Assembly: GCA_965227875.1 (NCBI GenBank)
Contig: OZ245783.1
Coordinates: forward strand, 496,001 to 560,000
DNA length: 64,000 nucleotides
Source of the DNA: G965227875 sp965227875
GTDB lineage: Bacteria; Pseudomonadota; Alphaproteobacteria; Rhizobiales; JAJFHC01
Reading direction: 5' to 3'
Positions 1 through 10,017 of the stretch are shown piece after piece (within the stretch, counting starts at the first letter, position 1; every line of letters begins with the position of its first letter). A model generated the notes under the pieces. It worked only from the letters and a program-made list of their open reading frames with translations. It was not told the origin of the DNA and did not search any database. A program made the translations under genes and the position numbers.

Positions 1-1376
1 CTGACCTGCAGACCCGGGCGCATGCCGGTGGCTTCGCGGGGACCTGCGCCCAGGCCGATCCGGGTTCGGGCGGCGCCACCATCAACGCGATCAACGGCGA
101 TACGATCACGGCCGTCGGTGGAGACCAGATCACGATATCGCTGGGAACGGCGACGCTCTACTCGATCGTCGGGCCGGGCGTGAACCTCACGATGCAGACC
201 GGCACCAATGTCATCGTCGTCCAGAAGGGCCAGGGCGGCACGTTCACCATCAGCACCAATCCGGCCCTGAACACCGCCATCCTCACCTGCTCCGTCGCCG
301 GCGCGACGAAGGGCCTGGACAACCAGCAGGGCACGCTCTCCAATATCGTGGTCGGCACCCAGACGACGGCGACGGTCAACCAGACCTTCGACGCCATCGG
401 CGAAAGCTTCGCCCAGGGCAGCGGCGGCGGCGCACCGGCAACGCAGATCGCCTCCAACGGCTTTTCGATCAACGCGGCAGGCTTCAGGAGCTGGCTCAAC
501 CGCAAGGAACGCGAGCGCGTCGAAAAGCAGATCGACGCCATGTCCGGCGATGAAGAGACGGCCGTTCACGTGGTTCCCACGGCCGGCCATGTCGCCGGTC
601 CCGGCACCGGCTGGAACGCCTGGCTCAAGGGCAGCTGGACCCATTATGACGGCAAGGGCAGCAGTTTCGACGGCGACACGTTCGGCGTCACCGGCGGCGT
701 GGACTACCGGGTCTCGCACGACGTGGTCGTCGGTCTCCTGCTCGGATACGGCCATGCGGATTTCGACACCGTCGTCTCCGGCGCCAAGGGATCCTTCGAC
801 GCGGACGGCGTGACGGTCGGCCCCTATGTCGGCGTGAAGCTCTCCGAGCACCTGCGCCTCGACGCCATGCTCGCTTATACCTATTCCGACTACGACACGA
901 AGTCGGGCGCCGCCAGCGGTGACTTCGATGCCGACCGCCTCACCGGCGCGGTACAGCTGACCGGGCACTGGACCCACGGCCTGTGGATTTTCGAACCGTC
1001 GGCGAAGATCGTCTACGCGGAAGAGGACCAGGACGCCTATACCGACTCCCTCGGCGTGCGCCACGGCAGCCTGAACGTGAATGCCGGACGCGTCACCGTC
1101 GGACCGAAGATCGGCTACGGCATGACCATGGACGACGGCAGCTTCGTCAAGCCATGGTTCGGCGTGCACGGCGAGTACGAGTTCTCCAACCAGGGCGCGA
1201 CACCCAATACCGGCCTGCCCGATCTGGACGACATCCTGTCGGCCCGATTCAGCGCGGGCGTGGACAGCAGGCTCAACAACGGCACGCGCCTTTCGGTCGA
1301 TACCCACGTATCCGGCGTCGGAACGGGCAAGTACACCGCCTACGGTGCGTCGGCTCGGATCGACGTCCCCTTCTGA
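1..1376 (+). CDS. Autotransporter, C-terminal part with beta-barrel domain (5' end outside window)
   Basis: The reading frame is open from the first bases of the window, so the N-terminus lies upstream and only about the last 458 residues are seen. The first third is rich in Gly, Thr, Ala and Asn, as in beta-helical passenger or stalk regions. From about position 610 to the end, alternating amphipathic strands (WLKGSW, GVDYRVSHDVVVGLLLGYG, LDAMLAYTYSDYD) make up a barrel of about 255 residues. The last residue is Phe (IDVPF), the typical outer-membrane protein C-terminal signature read by the BAM machinery. The role is surface display or secretion by the type V pathway. The passenger function cannot be told from this fragment. 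Confidence 0.85.
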   Translation, partial: DLQTRAHAGGFAGTCAQADPGSGGATINAINGDTITAVGGDQITISLGTATLYSIVGPGVNLTMQTGTNVIVVQKGQGGTFTISTNPALNTAILTCSVAGATKGLDNQQGTLSNIVVGTQTTATVNQTFDAIGESFAQGSGGGAPATQIASNGFSINAAGFRSWLNRKERERVEKQIDAMSGDEETAVHVVPTAGHVAGPGTGWNAWLKGSWTHYDGKGSSFDGDTFGVTGGVDYRVSHDVVVGLLLGYGHADFDTVVSGAKGSFDADGVTVGPYVGVKLSEHLRLDAMLAYTYSDYDTKSGAASGDFDADRLTGAVQLTGHWTHGLWIFEPSAKIVYAEEDQDAYTDSLGVRHGSLNVNAGRVTVGPKIGYGMTMDDGSFVKPWFGVHGEYEFSNQGATPNTGLPDLDDILSARFSAGVDSRLNNGTRLSVDTHVSGVGTGKYTAYGASARIDVPF

Positions 1377-1437
1377 GGCGGCGACGTGCCTATAGGTCGG
1401 GCTGCGCGGAAACCAGCGGATCCGCGCAGCAGCGCCG

Positions 1438-2454
1438 TCAGCTTTGCGGTGTCTCGAGGAGGTCCTCCACCGACCAGTCGAACATCTCGGCGTCATAAGC
1501 GGCGAGCCTGAACTCGAAACCTTCGACCTTTTGCGCAAGTTTGGCCTGTGCGCTCTCCGGTGCGGCTTCGGACTCCCCGGTCACGACCCGGATCCACCGG
1601 CCCTCGTCATCGCTCTTTTCAAGCGCGGCAAGTTTGACGACCATCCCGTCACCGGTCTCGACGGCAAGAACCCGGCTGGCCGGCTGCGGATCGTCGCTCG
1701 CGGCACGGACGTCGCTGAAACTCAGGTTGGCGAACAGGCGCGTCAGCCTGCCAACCTTGTTTTCATCCAGCGTTTTTCCATCGGGCATCTCTTCCAGAAG
1801 CATGCGGTCACCGTCCCTTTTGACGACCGCTACCGGTGTGCCGTCATGCTCGATGGTTATCGCCGCGATCTTCTCCCGGTCGGTCTCGAACAGCGTGTTG
1901 TCGAACCAGCCATGGCGGCCATAGGGTAACTTGATGCTCCCGCGGGCAAGATAGGTCTGGTCGGAGTCGTGCGGACGCACGTAGACACCGCCCCCGACAC
2001 CGCCGACGCTATAGTCCGCCTTGCCAGCCATGAACCCCGCGAGGACATCCCCATTTCCGTCTATGAACTCGACCAGCTTGCCCGCGCCCCTTTCGGCATC
2101 GGGAGACGCCAGGTCGAGGTCGGCATGCCGCGCACTGTCCGCGGTCTTGCGTTCGTCGATGGCAAGCACGGAAGCGGATGCGACGAGGTCGCGCACGGCA
2201 TCCCGTTTTACGGGATAGCCGGAGCTGTCGACGAACCGGTCGCCGTCCTTCCGGACGGTCATTTTCATGTCACCTTCGGTCACCCGGATCGAGGCGATCT
2301 CGCCGACCTTGCCCGCCAGTTCCGGCAGGAAGGCCCGACCACGTTCGCTGAGGGTATCCTTGGTCCCCCAGCTCATCGAACTGGTGACCGCAAGCACGAC
2401 CGCAAGGCCAGTCGCGCCGGCGAGAACGAAAAACGATTTCCCATTCATCTGCAT
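1438..2454 (-). CDS. DUF4340 domain-containing protein of a gliding-type ABC system
   Basis: Protein of 338 residues with one N-terminal membrane anchor (FFVLAGATGLAVVLAVTSS, about residues 7-25) and an extracytoplasmic remainder. The repeated pattern of a strand pair followed by 'W(F/Y)D..LF..DR..I..I' fits DUF4340, a family usually encoded right after GldG-like proteins. It lies 8 bp after the GldG-like gene on the same strand and is the last gene of the four-gene operon. The role is inferred from context: an accessory subunit of the putative ABC exporter. No catalytic motif is visible. Confidence 0.8.
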   Translation of the reverse strand: MQMNGKSFFVLAGATGLAVVLAVTSSMSWGTKDTLSERGRAFLPELAGKVGEIASIRVTEGDMKMTVRKDGDRFVDSSGYPVKRDAVRDLVASASVLAIDERKTADSARHADLDLASPDAERGAGKLVEFIDGNGDVLAGFMAGKADYSVGGVGGGVYVRPHDSDQTYLARGSIKLPYGRHGWFDNTLFETDREKIAAITIEHDGTPVAVVKRDGDRMLLEEMPDGKTLDENKVGRLTRLFANLSFSDVRAASDDPQPASRVLAVETGDGMVVKLAALEKSDDEGRWIRVVTGESEAAPESAQAKLAQKVEGFEFRLAAYDAEMFDWSVEDLLETPQS

Positions 2455-2462
2455 TGCTCCTT

Positions 2463-4367
2463 TCAGTCGTTGCTGGTGTGGTCATCGCCTGGCGTGCGGT
2501 TCCGCACCGGCACGGTCCGCCGCGGACGACGCAGCGAGTAGACCAGGGCACCGGCTGCGAAGATGGCCGGGATCAGGCCCACGTTCGCCGTCGTCACCCA
2601 TGATTTCAGACGTTCGACGTCGCGGCGCAGGTCGTGCTGGACGGTGCGGAGCTGGGCCCGGATCGTCAGCATGTCGGCCCGGAAACGTTCGATCTCCTGG
2701 ACCGTCTCTTCCGAGACGAACATCGCGCCGTCGTCGTCTCCGACGCCCTTCAGGTCACGGATCTTCTTCTCCGTTTCCTCCAGCCGCTTGACGAGTTCCT
2801 GCTCCTTTGCGCGGTACTTTTCGTCAGCCGCCTTCTCAAGCGCAGCTATGCGGTCGAAAGGACGCCACGACACACCGCGACCCCTGAGATCGGCGAGCGC
2901 CACGCCACCGGCCATCTGCTCGACCGTGTTGAGCACGAAGTCGCCATTGTTGGCGAAGGCCTGCGCGATCTTCTGCCCGAAGATCTCGCGATTCTGGATC
3001 CAGTTACGGTCCATCAGCATGTCCGCATCGCCCACCAGCACGATGTTCGGCGCTTCACGGCTTTCTTTCAGGTGTTCCCCGGAATGCTCGGAACCTTCAG
3101 GTGCACCATCGGGGAAAGCCGTCTTGAGCGTTCCCGTCAACCGGCCCGCAATCACGATCGGACCGTCGGTCTTCTCGCGTTCGGACAGAAGCTTTCTCGG
3201 GTCGCCATAGGGGCTTGCGGCGTCGCGCGCAGCCACCAGACCGGCGTCGGGCGACGACGTCAGCAGCGGTTCGATCGAGACCTCGTCGTTCGCCGCACCG
3301 AAACCGCCCGCGGTCGTCAGGATCAGGCTGGAGAGCTGGGAAAGAGCCGCGTTGGACGTGTCCATCGCTTCCCGCCGCAAGGACAGCCAGGGGTAGTTGG
3401 CGACTTCCGTCTCGCGACCGGCAATGTTGCGGACAGTCCTGATGGCGAACTCCGGATCGGCGATTGCCTTGTCGGCAGCGAATTCGACACCCCAGGCCTC
3501 GAAGAGACGCGAGGGGTCGGACGCAGCATCCATCGCCGGCATGCCTGGCTGCGGACCCGCCTGCGTCTCCGCGTGCGGATCGGCGAACACCATCGTCCCA
3601 CCGCCACCGAGGGCCCACTGGTCGATCGTGTAGAGCGTCCGGTCCGACAGGTCCTTCGGATGGATGACCATCACGACCTTGGTGTTTTCCGGAAGCGTAT
3701 CCACGTCTCCCCGCAACAGTTCGACGTCGTAGACTTCCTTCAGTTGCGCGATGACCTGCTGCTGGGGCCGGCGGGCCATCGGATCCCCGGAGACCCCGAG
3801 TCCGTCAAGTACGGCAACGACGGGTTTCCCTGCCTGGCCGAGTTCCGCCACGACCCTCGTCAGGTCATATTCGAGAAAGGCTTCGCGATCAGGCGAAAAC
3901 ACAGGGATTTTCGCACGCCCATCGGTCGAATTGGTGGCCGACAGGCCAAAGAACAGCGGATCGGAAACGCCGGCGAGACTGATCCGGTTGATGCCGTGGC
4001 CGACAGCCCTGTCCTCCTCGTCCGAGAATGGCTTGGGATCGATCACCTCGAGCGTGATCTTGCCGTCCGACCGCGTCGCGTAGGTCTCCAGCATCGAGCG
4101 CACCCGTTTCGCGTAGGCCGCGAGCTGAGGTGCGGACTGCACCAGATTGTCCGACAGGAAGAAGCGCATGTGCAGCGGTTCATCGAGCTCTGACAGCAGG
4201 GTTCTGGTACCCTCGGACAAGGTGAACAGCTTGCCTTCCGTCAGGTCGGCACGGGCCGAACGGAACAGGTTCGAAGCGGTTACGTTGACACTCAGGAAGA
4301 GAATGATCGCCAGGCCGATCGACAGACCAATCAGCCGGGGCTTCGAAAGGTTTGCGATTCCAGACAT
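2463..4367 (-). CDS. GldG-like ABC transport auxiliary protein
   Basis: 634 residues. One membrane segment lies near the N-terminus (LIGLSIGLAIILFLSVNVTA) and one near the C-terminus (VGLIPAIFAAGALVYSL), followed by a basic tail. Between them is a large periplasmic region matching the Gld family (IFT52/GldG-type, ABC_transp_aux), including 'TLSEGTRTLLSELDEPLHMRFF' near residue 50. A coiled-coil stretch (EKAADEKYRAKEQELVKRLEE and following) precedes the last membrane helix. In Bacteroidetes GldG works with GldA and GldF in gliding; in proteobacteria the substrate of the related system is unknown. Gaps of 8-10 bp to both neighbours support co-transcription. Confidence 0.85.
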   Translation of the reverse strand: MSGIANLSKPRLIGLSIGLAIILFLSVNVTASNLFRSARADLTEGKLFTLSEGTRTLLSELDEPLHMRFFLSDNLVQSAPQLAAYAKRVRSMLETYATRSDGKITLEVIDPKPFSDEEDRAVGHGINRISLAGVSDPLFFGLSATNSTDGRAKIPVFSPDREAFLEYDLTRVVAELGQAGKPVVAVLDGLGVSGDPMARRPQQQVIAQLKEVYDVELLRGDVDTLPENTKVVMVIHPKDLSDRTLYTIDQWALGGGGTMVFADPHAETQAGPQPGMPAMDAASDPSRLFEAWGVEFAADKAIADPEFAIRTVRNIAGRETEVANYPWLSLRREAMDTSNAALSQLSSLILTTAGGFGAANDEVSIEPLLTSSPDAGLVAARDAASPYGDPRKLLSEREKTDGPIVIAGRLTGTLKTAFPDGAPEGSEHSGEHLKESREAPNIVLVGDADMLMDRNWIQNREIFGQKIAQAFANNGDFVLNTVEQMAGGVALADLRGRGVSWRPFDRIAALEKAADEKYRAKEQELVKRLEETEKKIRDLKGVGDDDGAMFVSEETVQEIERFRADMLTIRAQLRTVQHDLRRDVERLKSWVTTANVGLIPAIFAAGALVYSLRRPRRTVPVRNRTPGDDHTSND

Positions 4368-4377
4368 GGGTGTAGCC

Positions 4378-5124
4378 TCAATGTGCTTTCTTCAGGTTGA
4401 CGATCTGAACGTTGATCCACAGGCAGAGCGCGACCATCGACAGGAAGAAGACCACTGTCGGCAGTTCGATGACACCGTCGCTCAGTCGGTTGAAGTGTGA
4501 CAGGAACGAAAGCGACTGCACCGTCTCCGTGACGAATGCCGGCGCCCAGGAACGTACGCTGGCGAGCACGAGGTCGAATCCGGCCATCACCAGAAGGAAG
4601 CCGGCAATCGTGGCCACGATGAAAGCGATCACCTGGTTGCGGGTCAGCGCCGAGATGCAGGCCGCCAATGCGAGGAAGGCGCCCGCCATGAGGAAGCTGC
4701 CCGCGTAACTCGCGGCAATAACGCCGTTGTCGGGCGTCCCCAGATAGGCGACGGTGATCCACATGGGCAGGGTAAGCAAGAGCGCCACGCCCGTGAAGGC
4801 CCAGCCGGCCAGGAACTTGCCCGTGACGAGTTCCCAGGTACGGACGGGAAGTGTCATCAGGAGTTCGATCATGCCGGAGCGGCGCTCCTCCGCCCAGAGC
4901 CGCATGCCGATCGCCGGCATGAGGATCATGAACAGCCACGGGTGCCACGAGAAGAAGGTCGACAGGTCGGCCTGCCCCCGCTCGAAGAACCCGGCGACGA
5001 AGAACGTCAGCCCTGCGGACAGGGCGAGAAAGACGACCAGAAAAATGGCCGCAAGCGGAGTTGAGAAATAGCCACGGAACTCGCGGCCGAAAACAACTCC
5101 GATGGTTTGCAGTGAAGCAGTCAT
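4378..5124 (-). CDS. ABC-2 type permease, GldF-like
   Basis: I chose the ATG at 5124 because a GGAG-type ribosome site lies just before it; the longer frame upstream has no such site. The product is 248 residues with about six membrane helices, starting MTASLQTIGVVFGREFRGYF. The motif 'MPAIGMRLWAEERRSGMIELLMTLPV' is typical of ABC-2 permeases of the GldF/NosY type. It lies between the ATPase gene (28 bp upstream) and the GldG-like gene (10 bp downstream). It should form the membrane channel of this exporter. Confidence 0.88.
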   Translation of the reverse strand: MTASLQTIGVVFGREFRGYFSTPLAAIFLVVFLALSAGLTFFVAGFFERGQADLSTFFSWHPWLFMILMPAIGMRLWAEERRSGMIELLMTLPVRTWELVTGKFLAGWAFTGVALLLTLPMWITVAYLGTPDNGVIAASYAGSFLMAGAFLALAACISALTRNQVIAFIVATIAGFLLVMAGFDLVLASVRSWAPAFVTETVQSLSFLSHFNRLSDGVIELPTVVFFLSMVALCLWINVQIVNLKKAH

Positions 5125-5152
5125 GGGAGTTTCTCCAGTCAGGTGTCGGATA

Positions 5153-6103
5153 TCAGTTTGGCCTGTCCTGCCGCGTGATCTGGCGGAAGACGTCTTCGAG
5201 GCTTGGCCGGTATATGCCGAAATCCTCGATCTCCAGCCCGGCCTCCTGCAGCCGCGAGGCAAGCCCGGCGGGCTTCTCGGTATCGCCGGCGCCCTTGATC
5301 AGCAGCCGGGTGGAGCCGTTGAATCTTTCGAGGACCTCGACGCCGCCAGCCGGTGCGAATGGACCGACCCTGGCGACAACATCGTCTGCATCCTTCGACG
5401 CGACCGTCAGGCGGATCGCCTTGTCCCCGCTCATCCGGGCCATGAGATCGTGCGGGGTCTCGTCGGCCAGCACCTTGCCGCTCGCAATGATCATTGCGCG
5501 CGTGCAGACGGCTTCGACCTCTTCAAGGATATGCGTCGAGACGACGATTGCCTTGTCGGCTGAGATCCTGCGGATCAGCGACCGCATCTCGTGTTTCTGG
5601 TTGGGGTCAAGCCCATCGGTCGGCTCGTCGAGGATCAGGATATCCGGGTCGTGGATGAGCGCCTGGGCGATGCCGACACGGCGCTTGTAGCCCTTCGAAA
5701 GGTTTTCGATCCTGCGATCCCAGACTTCCGCGAGATTGATCCGTTCAGCCATTTCCGCCAGACGGTCGTCGAGGATCGCGCCGCGCAGGCCGCGCATCCT
5801 GCCGACGAACGCGAGGAAGTCGGCGACGAGCATGTCCGGATAGGAAGGCGCCCCTTCGGGCAGGTACCCCATATGGCGCTTGGCCTGGAGAGGATCGGTT
5901 CGGATATCATGGCCGCATATGCTGGCACTGCCCTCGTCGGGTTCGAGGAATCCGGAGATCATCTTCATCGTGGTCGATTTTCCGGCTCCGTTGGGGCCAA
6001 GGAAACCGACCACCTCGCCGCGGCCGACCGACATGTCTACGCCGTCTACCGCGACCGTGCTCCCGAAAGTCTTTTTCAGTCCCTTTGCTTCTATGAGTTG
6101 CAT
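5153..6103 (-). CDS. ABC transporter ATP-binding protein, GldA-like
   Basis: The start at 6103 gives 316 residues beginning MQLIEAKGLKKTFGSTVAVDG; the open frame continues further upstream only into the groEL shadow. Walker A is GPNGAGKST, the signature is LSKGYKRRVGIAQ, and Walker B plus D-loop is ILILDEPTDGLDP. The roughly 85-residue C-terminal extension after the ATPase core is typical of GldA/CcmA-type exporter ATPases. It is the first gene of the minus-strand operon with permease, GldG-like and DUF4340 proteins. It powers export of an unknown substrate. Confidence 0.92.
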   Translation of the reverse strand: MQLIEAKGLKKTFGSTVAVDGVDMSVGRGEVVGFLGPNGAGKSTTMKMISGFLEPDEGSASICGHDIRTDPLQAKRHMGYLPEGAPSYPDMLVADFLAFVGRMRGLRGAILDDRLAEMAERINLAEVWDRRIENLSKGYKRRVGIAQALIHDPDILILDEPTDGLDPNQKHEMRSLIRRISADKAIVVSTHILEEVEAVCTRAMIIASGKVLADETPHDLMARMSGDKAIRLTVASKDADDVVARVGPFAPAGGVEVLERFNGSTRLLIKGAGDTEKPAGLASRLQEAGLEIEDFGIYRPSLEDVFRQITRQDRPN

Positions 6104-6137
6104 AGCGGTGTTCCTCGTACAAATGGCTTGGACAAGG

Positions 6138-6163
6138 GGGACGCGGCTGTGCCGCCGCGTCCC
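6138..6163 (-). terminator. Hairpin after groEL, possible terminator
   Basis: A 9-bp perfect stem (GGGACGCGG / CCGCGTCCC) with an 8-nt loop lies 38 bp after the groEL stop. No clear T-run follows in the minus direction, so it is at best a weak intrinsic terminator or an mRNA-stabilising hairpin. It also sits just upstream of the ABC ATPase gene, so it may limit read-through from the strong heat-shock operon. Confidence 0.35.
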
Positions 6164-6200
6164 ACCGGTATGTATTTCGGGTGACGAACTTACCCTTGCG

Positions 6201-7829
<1,629 letters not shown>

Positions 7830-7881
7830 GTCTCTATCTCCGACTGAATGGATACAAAAAAGGCCCGAACGCGTTCGCGCG

Positions 7882-8196
7882 TCAGGCCGCTTTCTTCACC
7901 TTGGTCACGTGCTCGACAATGCCCATGACATCGGATTCCTTCATGATGATCAGCTCTTCGCCGTCGATCGTGACTTCCGTGCCGGACCATTTGCCGAACA
8001 GGATGCGGTCACCCGCCTTGACGTCGAGCGCGATGCGCTTCCCGTCCTCGCCGCGGGCCCCGTCACCGACGGCGAGCACTTCGCCTTCCATCGGTTTCTC
8101 CTTGGCCGTGTCGGGGATGATGATGCCGCCGGCGGTCTTTTCGTCCGCGTCGATGCGACGGACCAGAAGGCGGTCATGCAGGGGTCTGAACTTCAT
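7882..8196 (-). CDS. groS: Co-chaperonin GroES (10 kDa)
   Basis: The start at 8196 gives 104 residues beginning MKFRPLHDRLLVRR, with an AGGAGG-type ribosome site just upstream. The mobile loop (DEKTAGGIIIPDTAKEKP) that docks on GroEL is intact, and the fold ends KVKKAA, slightly longer than the E. coli protein. It caps the GroEL ring during folding. It is the first gene of the groESL operon, preceded by a 5' region with promoter and CIRCE. Confidence 0.98.
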   Translation of the reverse strand: MKFRPLHDRLLVRRIDADEKTAGGIIIPDTAKEKPMEGEVLAVGDGARGEDGKRIALDVKAGDRILFGKWSGTEVTIDGEELIIMKESDVMGIVEHVTKVKKAA

Positions 8197-8263
8197 TTTG
8201 CGAATCCTCCTTGGCAATTCAAATGAAGCGATTTCCGAGGTCCGTTACGGCACCTCGCGCGCG

Positions 8264-8293
8264 ATATGTAGGAAACGATTTCGGGGGTTCAAG
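8264..8293 (-). promoter_or_regulatory. Candidate heat-shock (RpoH-like) promoter of groESL
   Basis: Read on the minus strand, CTTG is followed after 17 nt by CCTACAT. This is close to the alphaproteobacterial RpoH pattern CTTG-N17-CYTATNT (one mismatch in the -10). It can also be read as a sigma70-type TTGAAC-N16-TACATA. Transcription would start near 8257, giving a leader of about 60 nt before groES. Confidence 0.6.
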
Positions 8294-8310
8294 AGGGTCG
8301 GGGAAAAAAT

Positions 8311-8337
8311 TTGGCACTCTTTCGCCCAGAGTGCCAA
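8311..8337. promoter_or_regulatory. CIRCE operator for HrcA
   Basis: A perfect 9-bp inverted repeat with a 9-bp spacer: TTGGCACTC-N9-GAGTGCCAA. This matches the CIRCE consensus TTAGCACTC-N9-GAGTGCTAA except for one symmetric position. It lies 115 bp upstream of the groES start and is the classic binding site for the HrcA repressor. It sits upstream of the best promoter match rather than over it. Confidence 0.9.
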
Positions 8338-8484
8338 TCGGTTGTTCCGATGGCACTTTTTCCGGAAACGTGTAGGCCGCTGGTGCTTGTCTCCCGGCAT
8401 TAGGAAGTAAGAGCACCAAGCCAGGATTGGCAGGTTTCAGCCGTTTCCGGAAAACTAGGCACCCACGAAACGAAAGGATACGTC

Positions 8485-8766
8485 ATGCATAGCGTCCTAT
8501 TTGTTACCGTAATGCCCGCAGAGAATATTGATTGGCAGCTCTAAGTCGGAAACGCAGATAAGAAGATAGAGCAAGCCAAAGGCGCGCAACGGATAGCCGA
8601 AAATGTCTGGCTACTGAACCTTCGCGAGTCGGTCGGCGCGCTTGGGAGTCTAGTGGAACTCGCTGAACGCCTTGGCGTCGAATATGGGCTTCTCGCATTT
8701 GACGATGAGCCTCAATGGCTTCCGGACGGGTTTGACCCCACGCCCAGCGAGGACCGTAGTGAATAG
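8485..8766 (+). pseudogene. Small gene interrupted by an in-frame TAA (unknown family)
   Basis: An AAAGGA ribosome site precedes the ATG at 8485. The frame reads MHSVLFVTVMPAENIDWQL, meets TAA at 8542-8544, and then continues uninterrupted for 73 more codons to TAG at 8764. The downstream part looks like real protein, with helical segments NVWLLNLRESVGALGSLVELAERLGVEY and an acidic tail. Total length without the stop would be 93 residues. One substitution (for example AAA or AAG to TAA) explains it. I do not recognise a named family. The next gene starts at its end, which suggests a former two-gene unit. Confidence 0.55.
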
Positions 8767-9133
8767 TCATCGCTGAACTTCACGTAGTTATACCATTCGT
8801 CAATAAGCGCGCTGAACTCTCCGGCGATATCGTGAAGATGGGCAAACAAAGACGCGCCCTTCGGCTCAAACTCACGCACATAGACAAGACGCTCAGACTG
8901 TTCGGATATGAAGACGATCCATCCAAAATTCGCCCGCGGGTGCGCCACTAGAGCAATTCAAGTGCGGTGAATTGCGCCGATTTGTGCTCGATATCATCCG
9001 TGACGTTAGACGGCCCATATCAGACCGTGAGATTGCCGAAGAAATCATTCGCCGCAAGCGTTGGGATGCGACAGTCGATCTTGTCGAAACGATTTCGGGC
9101 AGAGTGAAGGCGGCGCGAAAATTGCCAGGCTGA
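8763..9133 (+). pseudogene. Frameshifted small helical/HTH-like protein remnant
   Basis: One frame (from about 8766) reads VIAELHVVIPFVNKRAEL, then KLTHIDKTLRLFGYEDDP, and stops at 8949. A second frame from about 8945 continues the protein with PLEQFKCGELRRFVLDIIRDV and RRPISDREIAEEII, ending at 9131-9133. The two parts join naturally, so a one-base shift near 8940-8948 broke one gene. The pattern (Lys-Arg-Ala-Glu helix, HID-TLRLF motif, then a winged-helix-like half) recalls small proteins common in mobile islands of alphaproteobacteria. No ATG or GTG start is visible at the 5' end; ATA stands where a start would be expected. Confidence 0.5.
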
Positions 9134-9171
9134 TCAATTTCAAAGCCCCCGACTCGCGCGACACAAAATTC

Positions 9172-9200
9172 TTGACGAATTGGTAATTTCTACCACATAT
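9172..9200 (+). promoter_or_regulatory. Candidate sigma70-type promoter upstream of the NYN gene
   Basis: TTGACG at 9172-9177 is followed after 17 nt by ACATAT at 9195-9200. The surrounding DNA is A/T rich. Transcription would begin near 9207, placing the hairpin at 9248-9279 inside the leader of the gene at 9299. Confidence 0.45.
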
Positions 9201-9247
9201 ATGGAGAGCAATCTTATCGCTTCGCAAGTTCGAAGTGACAATCTTGA

Positions 9248-9279
9248 GACCCTCGCTGCGGAAGCAGCGAGGGTCTTTT
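9248..9279 (+). terminator. Intrinsic terminator hairpin in the leader of the NYN gene
   Basis: A perfect 12-bp stem GACCCTCGCTGC / GCAGCGAGGGTC with loop GGAA is followed by TTTT. It ends only 19 bp before the ATG at 9299. That leaves no room for a promoter between hairpin and gene, so transcripts for the NYN gene must pass through it. Confidence 0.75.
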
Positions 9280-9298
9280 CATTTGGTGGGACGCTCAA

Positions 9299-9886
9299 AT
9301 GAAAACAGCATTGATGATTGACGGTGGCTATTTGCGCGCGTGCGCAAAGGCAGCGCAACTCCAGTATGACAATTCATTGATAGAACGTTTTGCGGCTCGT
9401 TGCGTTCAGCAAGACGAATATCTACTTAGAATATATTATTATGATTCTCCCCAATATAGAGGAACAGTCCAGCTTCCTGTTTCAGGCAACAACACCCAAT
9501 TTCAAGCAAACACGAGATGGCTTGATGACTTGGCTAAAATTGAACGGTTCGCCGTTCGGAGGGGGACGCTTGGCTTTCGAGGTTGGAAGCCTCGAAACAT
9601 ACCACTTCAAGGCGGGCGACCACTCGTAGATGGTGATTTTTCTCCGGTCTTTGAGCAAAAAGGCGTGGATATGCGCATTGGACTGGACATTGCCACATTT
9701 TCTCAGCGAAAGACTGTTGAACGAATCATTCTCGTTTCGGGCGACACGGATATGATCCCTGCCATGAAAGAAGCGAGAAAAGCAGGGCTAGAGGTCGTCT
9801 TGCTTCAACTTCCTCGACCCGCTAGGGACATTCATGACACACTGCACGCTCATGCTGATATTGTCAGAGATGTAGCGTGGCCTTGA
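9299..9886 (+). CDS. NYN-domain nuclease (LabA/DUF88 family)
   Basis: 195 residues beginning MKTALMIDGGYLRACAKAAQ. The NYN (PIN-like) fold is clear: Asp8 in MIDGG, Asp124 and Asp130 in KGVDMRIGLDIA, and Asp149/Asp151 in LVSGDTDMIPAMKEARKAG form the expected acidic metal site. This family is predicted to cut RNA with Mg2+. The ribosome site GGTGGG is 8 nt before the ATG. Base use is A/T-richer than the flanking genes, as in the rest of this islet. The partner and target RNA are unknown. Genes of this family occur both in housekeeping and in phage-defence settings; nothing here decides between them. Confidence 0.85.
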   Translation: MKTALMIDGGYLRACAKAAQLQYDNSLIERFAARCVQQDEYLLRIYYYDSPQYRGTVQLPVSGNNTQFQANTRWLDDLAKIERFAVRRGTLGFRGWKPRNIPLQGGRPLVDGDFSPVFEQKGVDMRIGLDIATFSQRKTVERIILVSGDTDMIPAMKEARKAGLEVVLLQLPRPARDIHDTLHAHADIVRDVAWP

Positions 9887-10017
9887 ACTAAGCAACATTA
9901 TTTCGCTGCGAATACCCCTTCCAATTCCGGCTGACCGGGCGCGTCATGGCCAGCCCAAACGCGCGGCTCGCAAGATCGCTATTCGCTTCTCGGCGGGTGG
10001 TCCTCAAGCCATGCTGA

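Noticed and set aside
8485..9133. Toxin-antitoxin pair
   Set aside because: Size and arrangement fit loosely, but both genes are broken and no toxin fold is visible.
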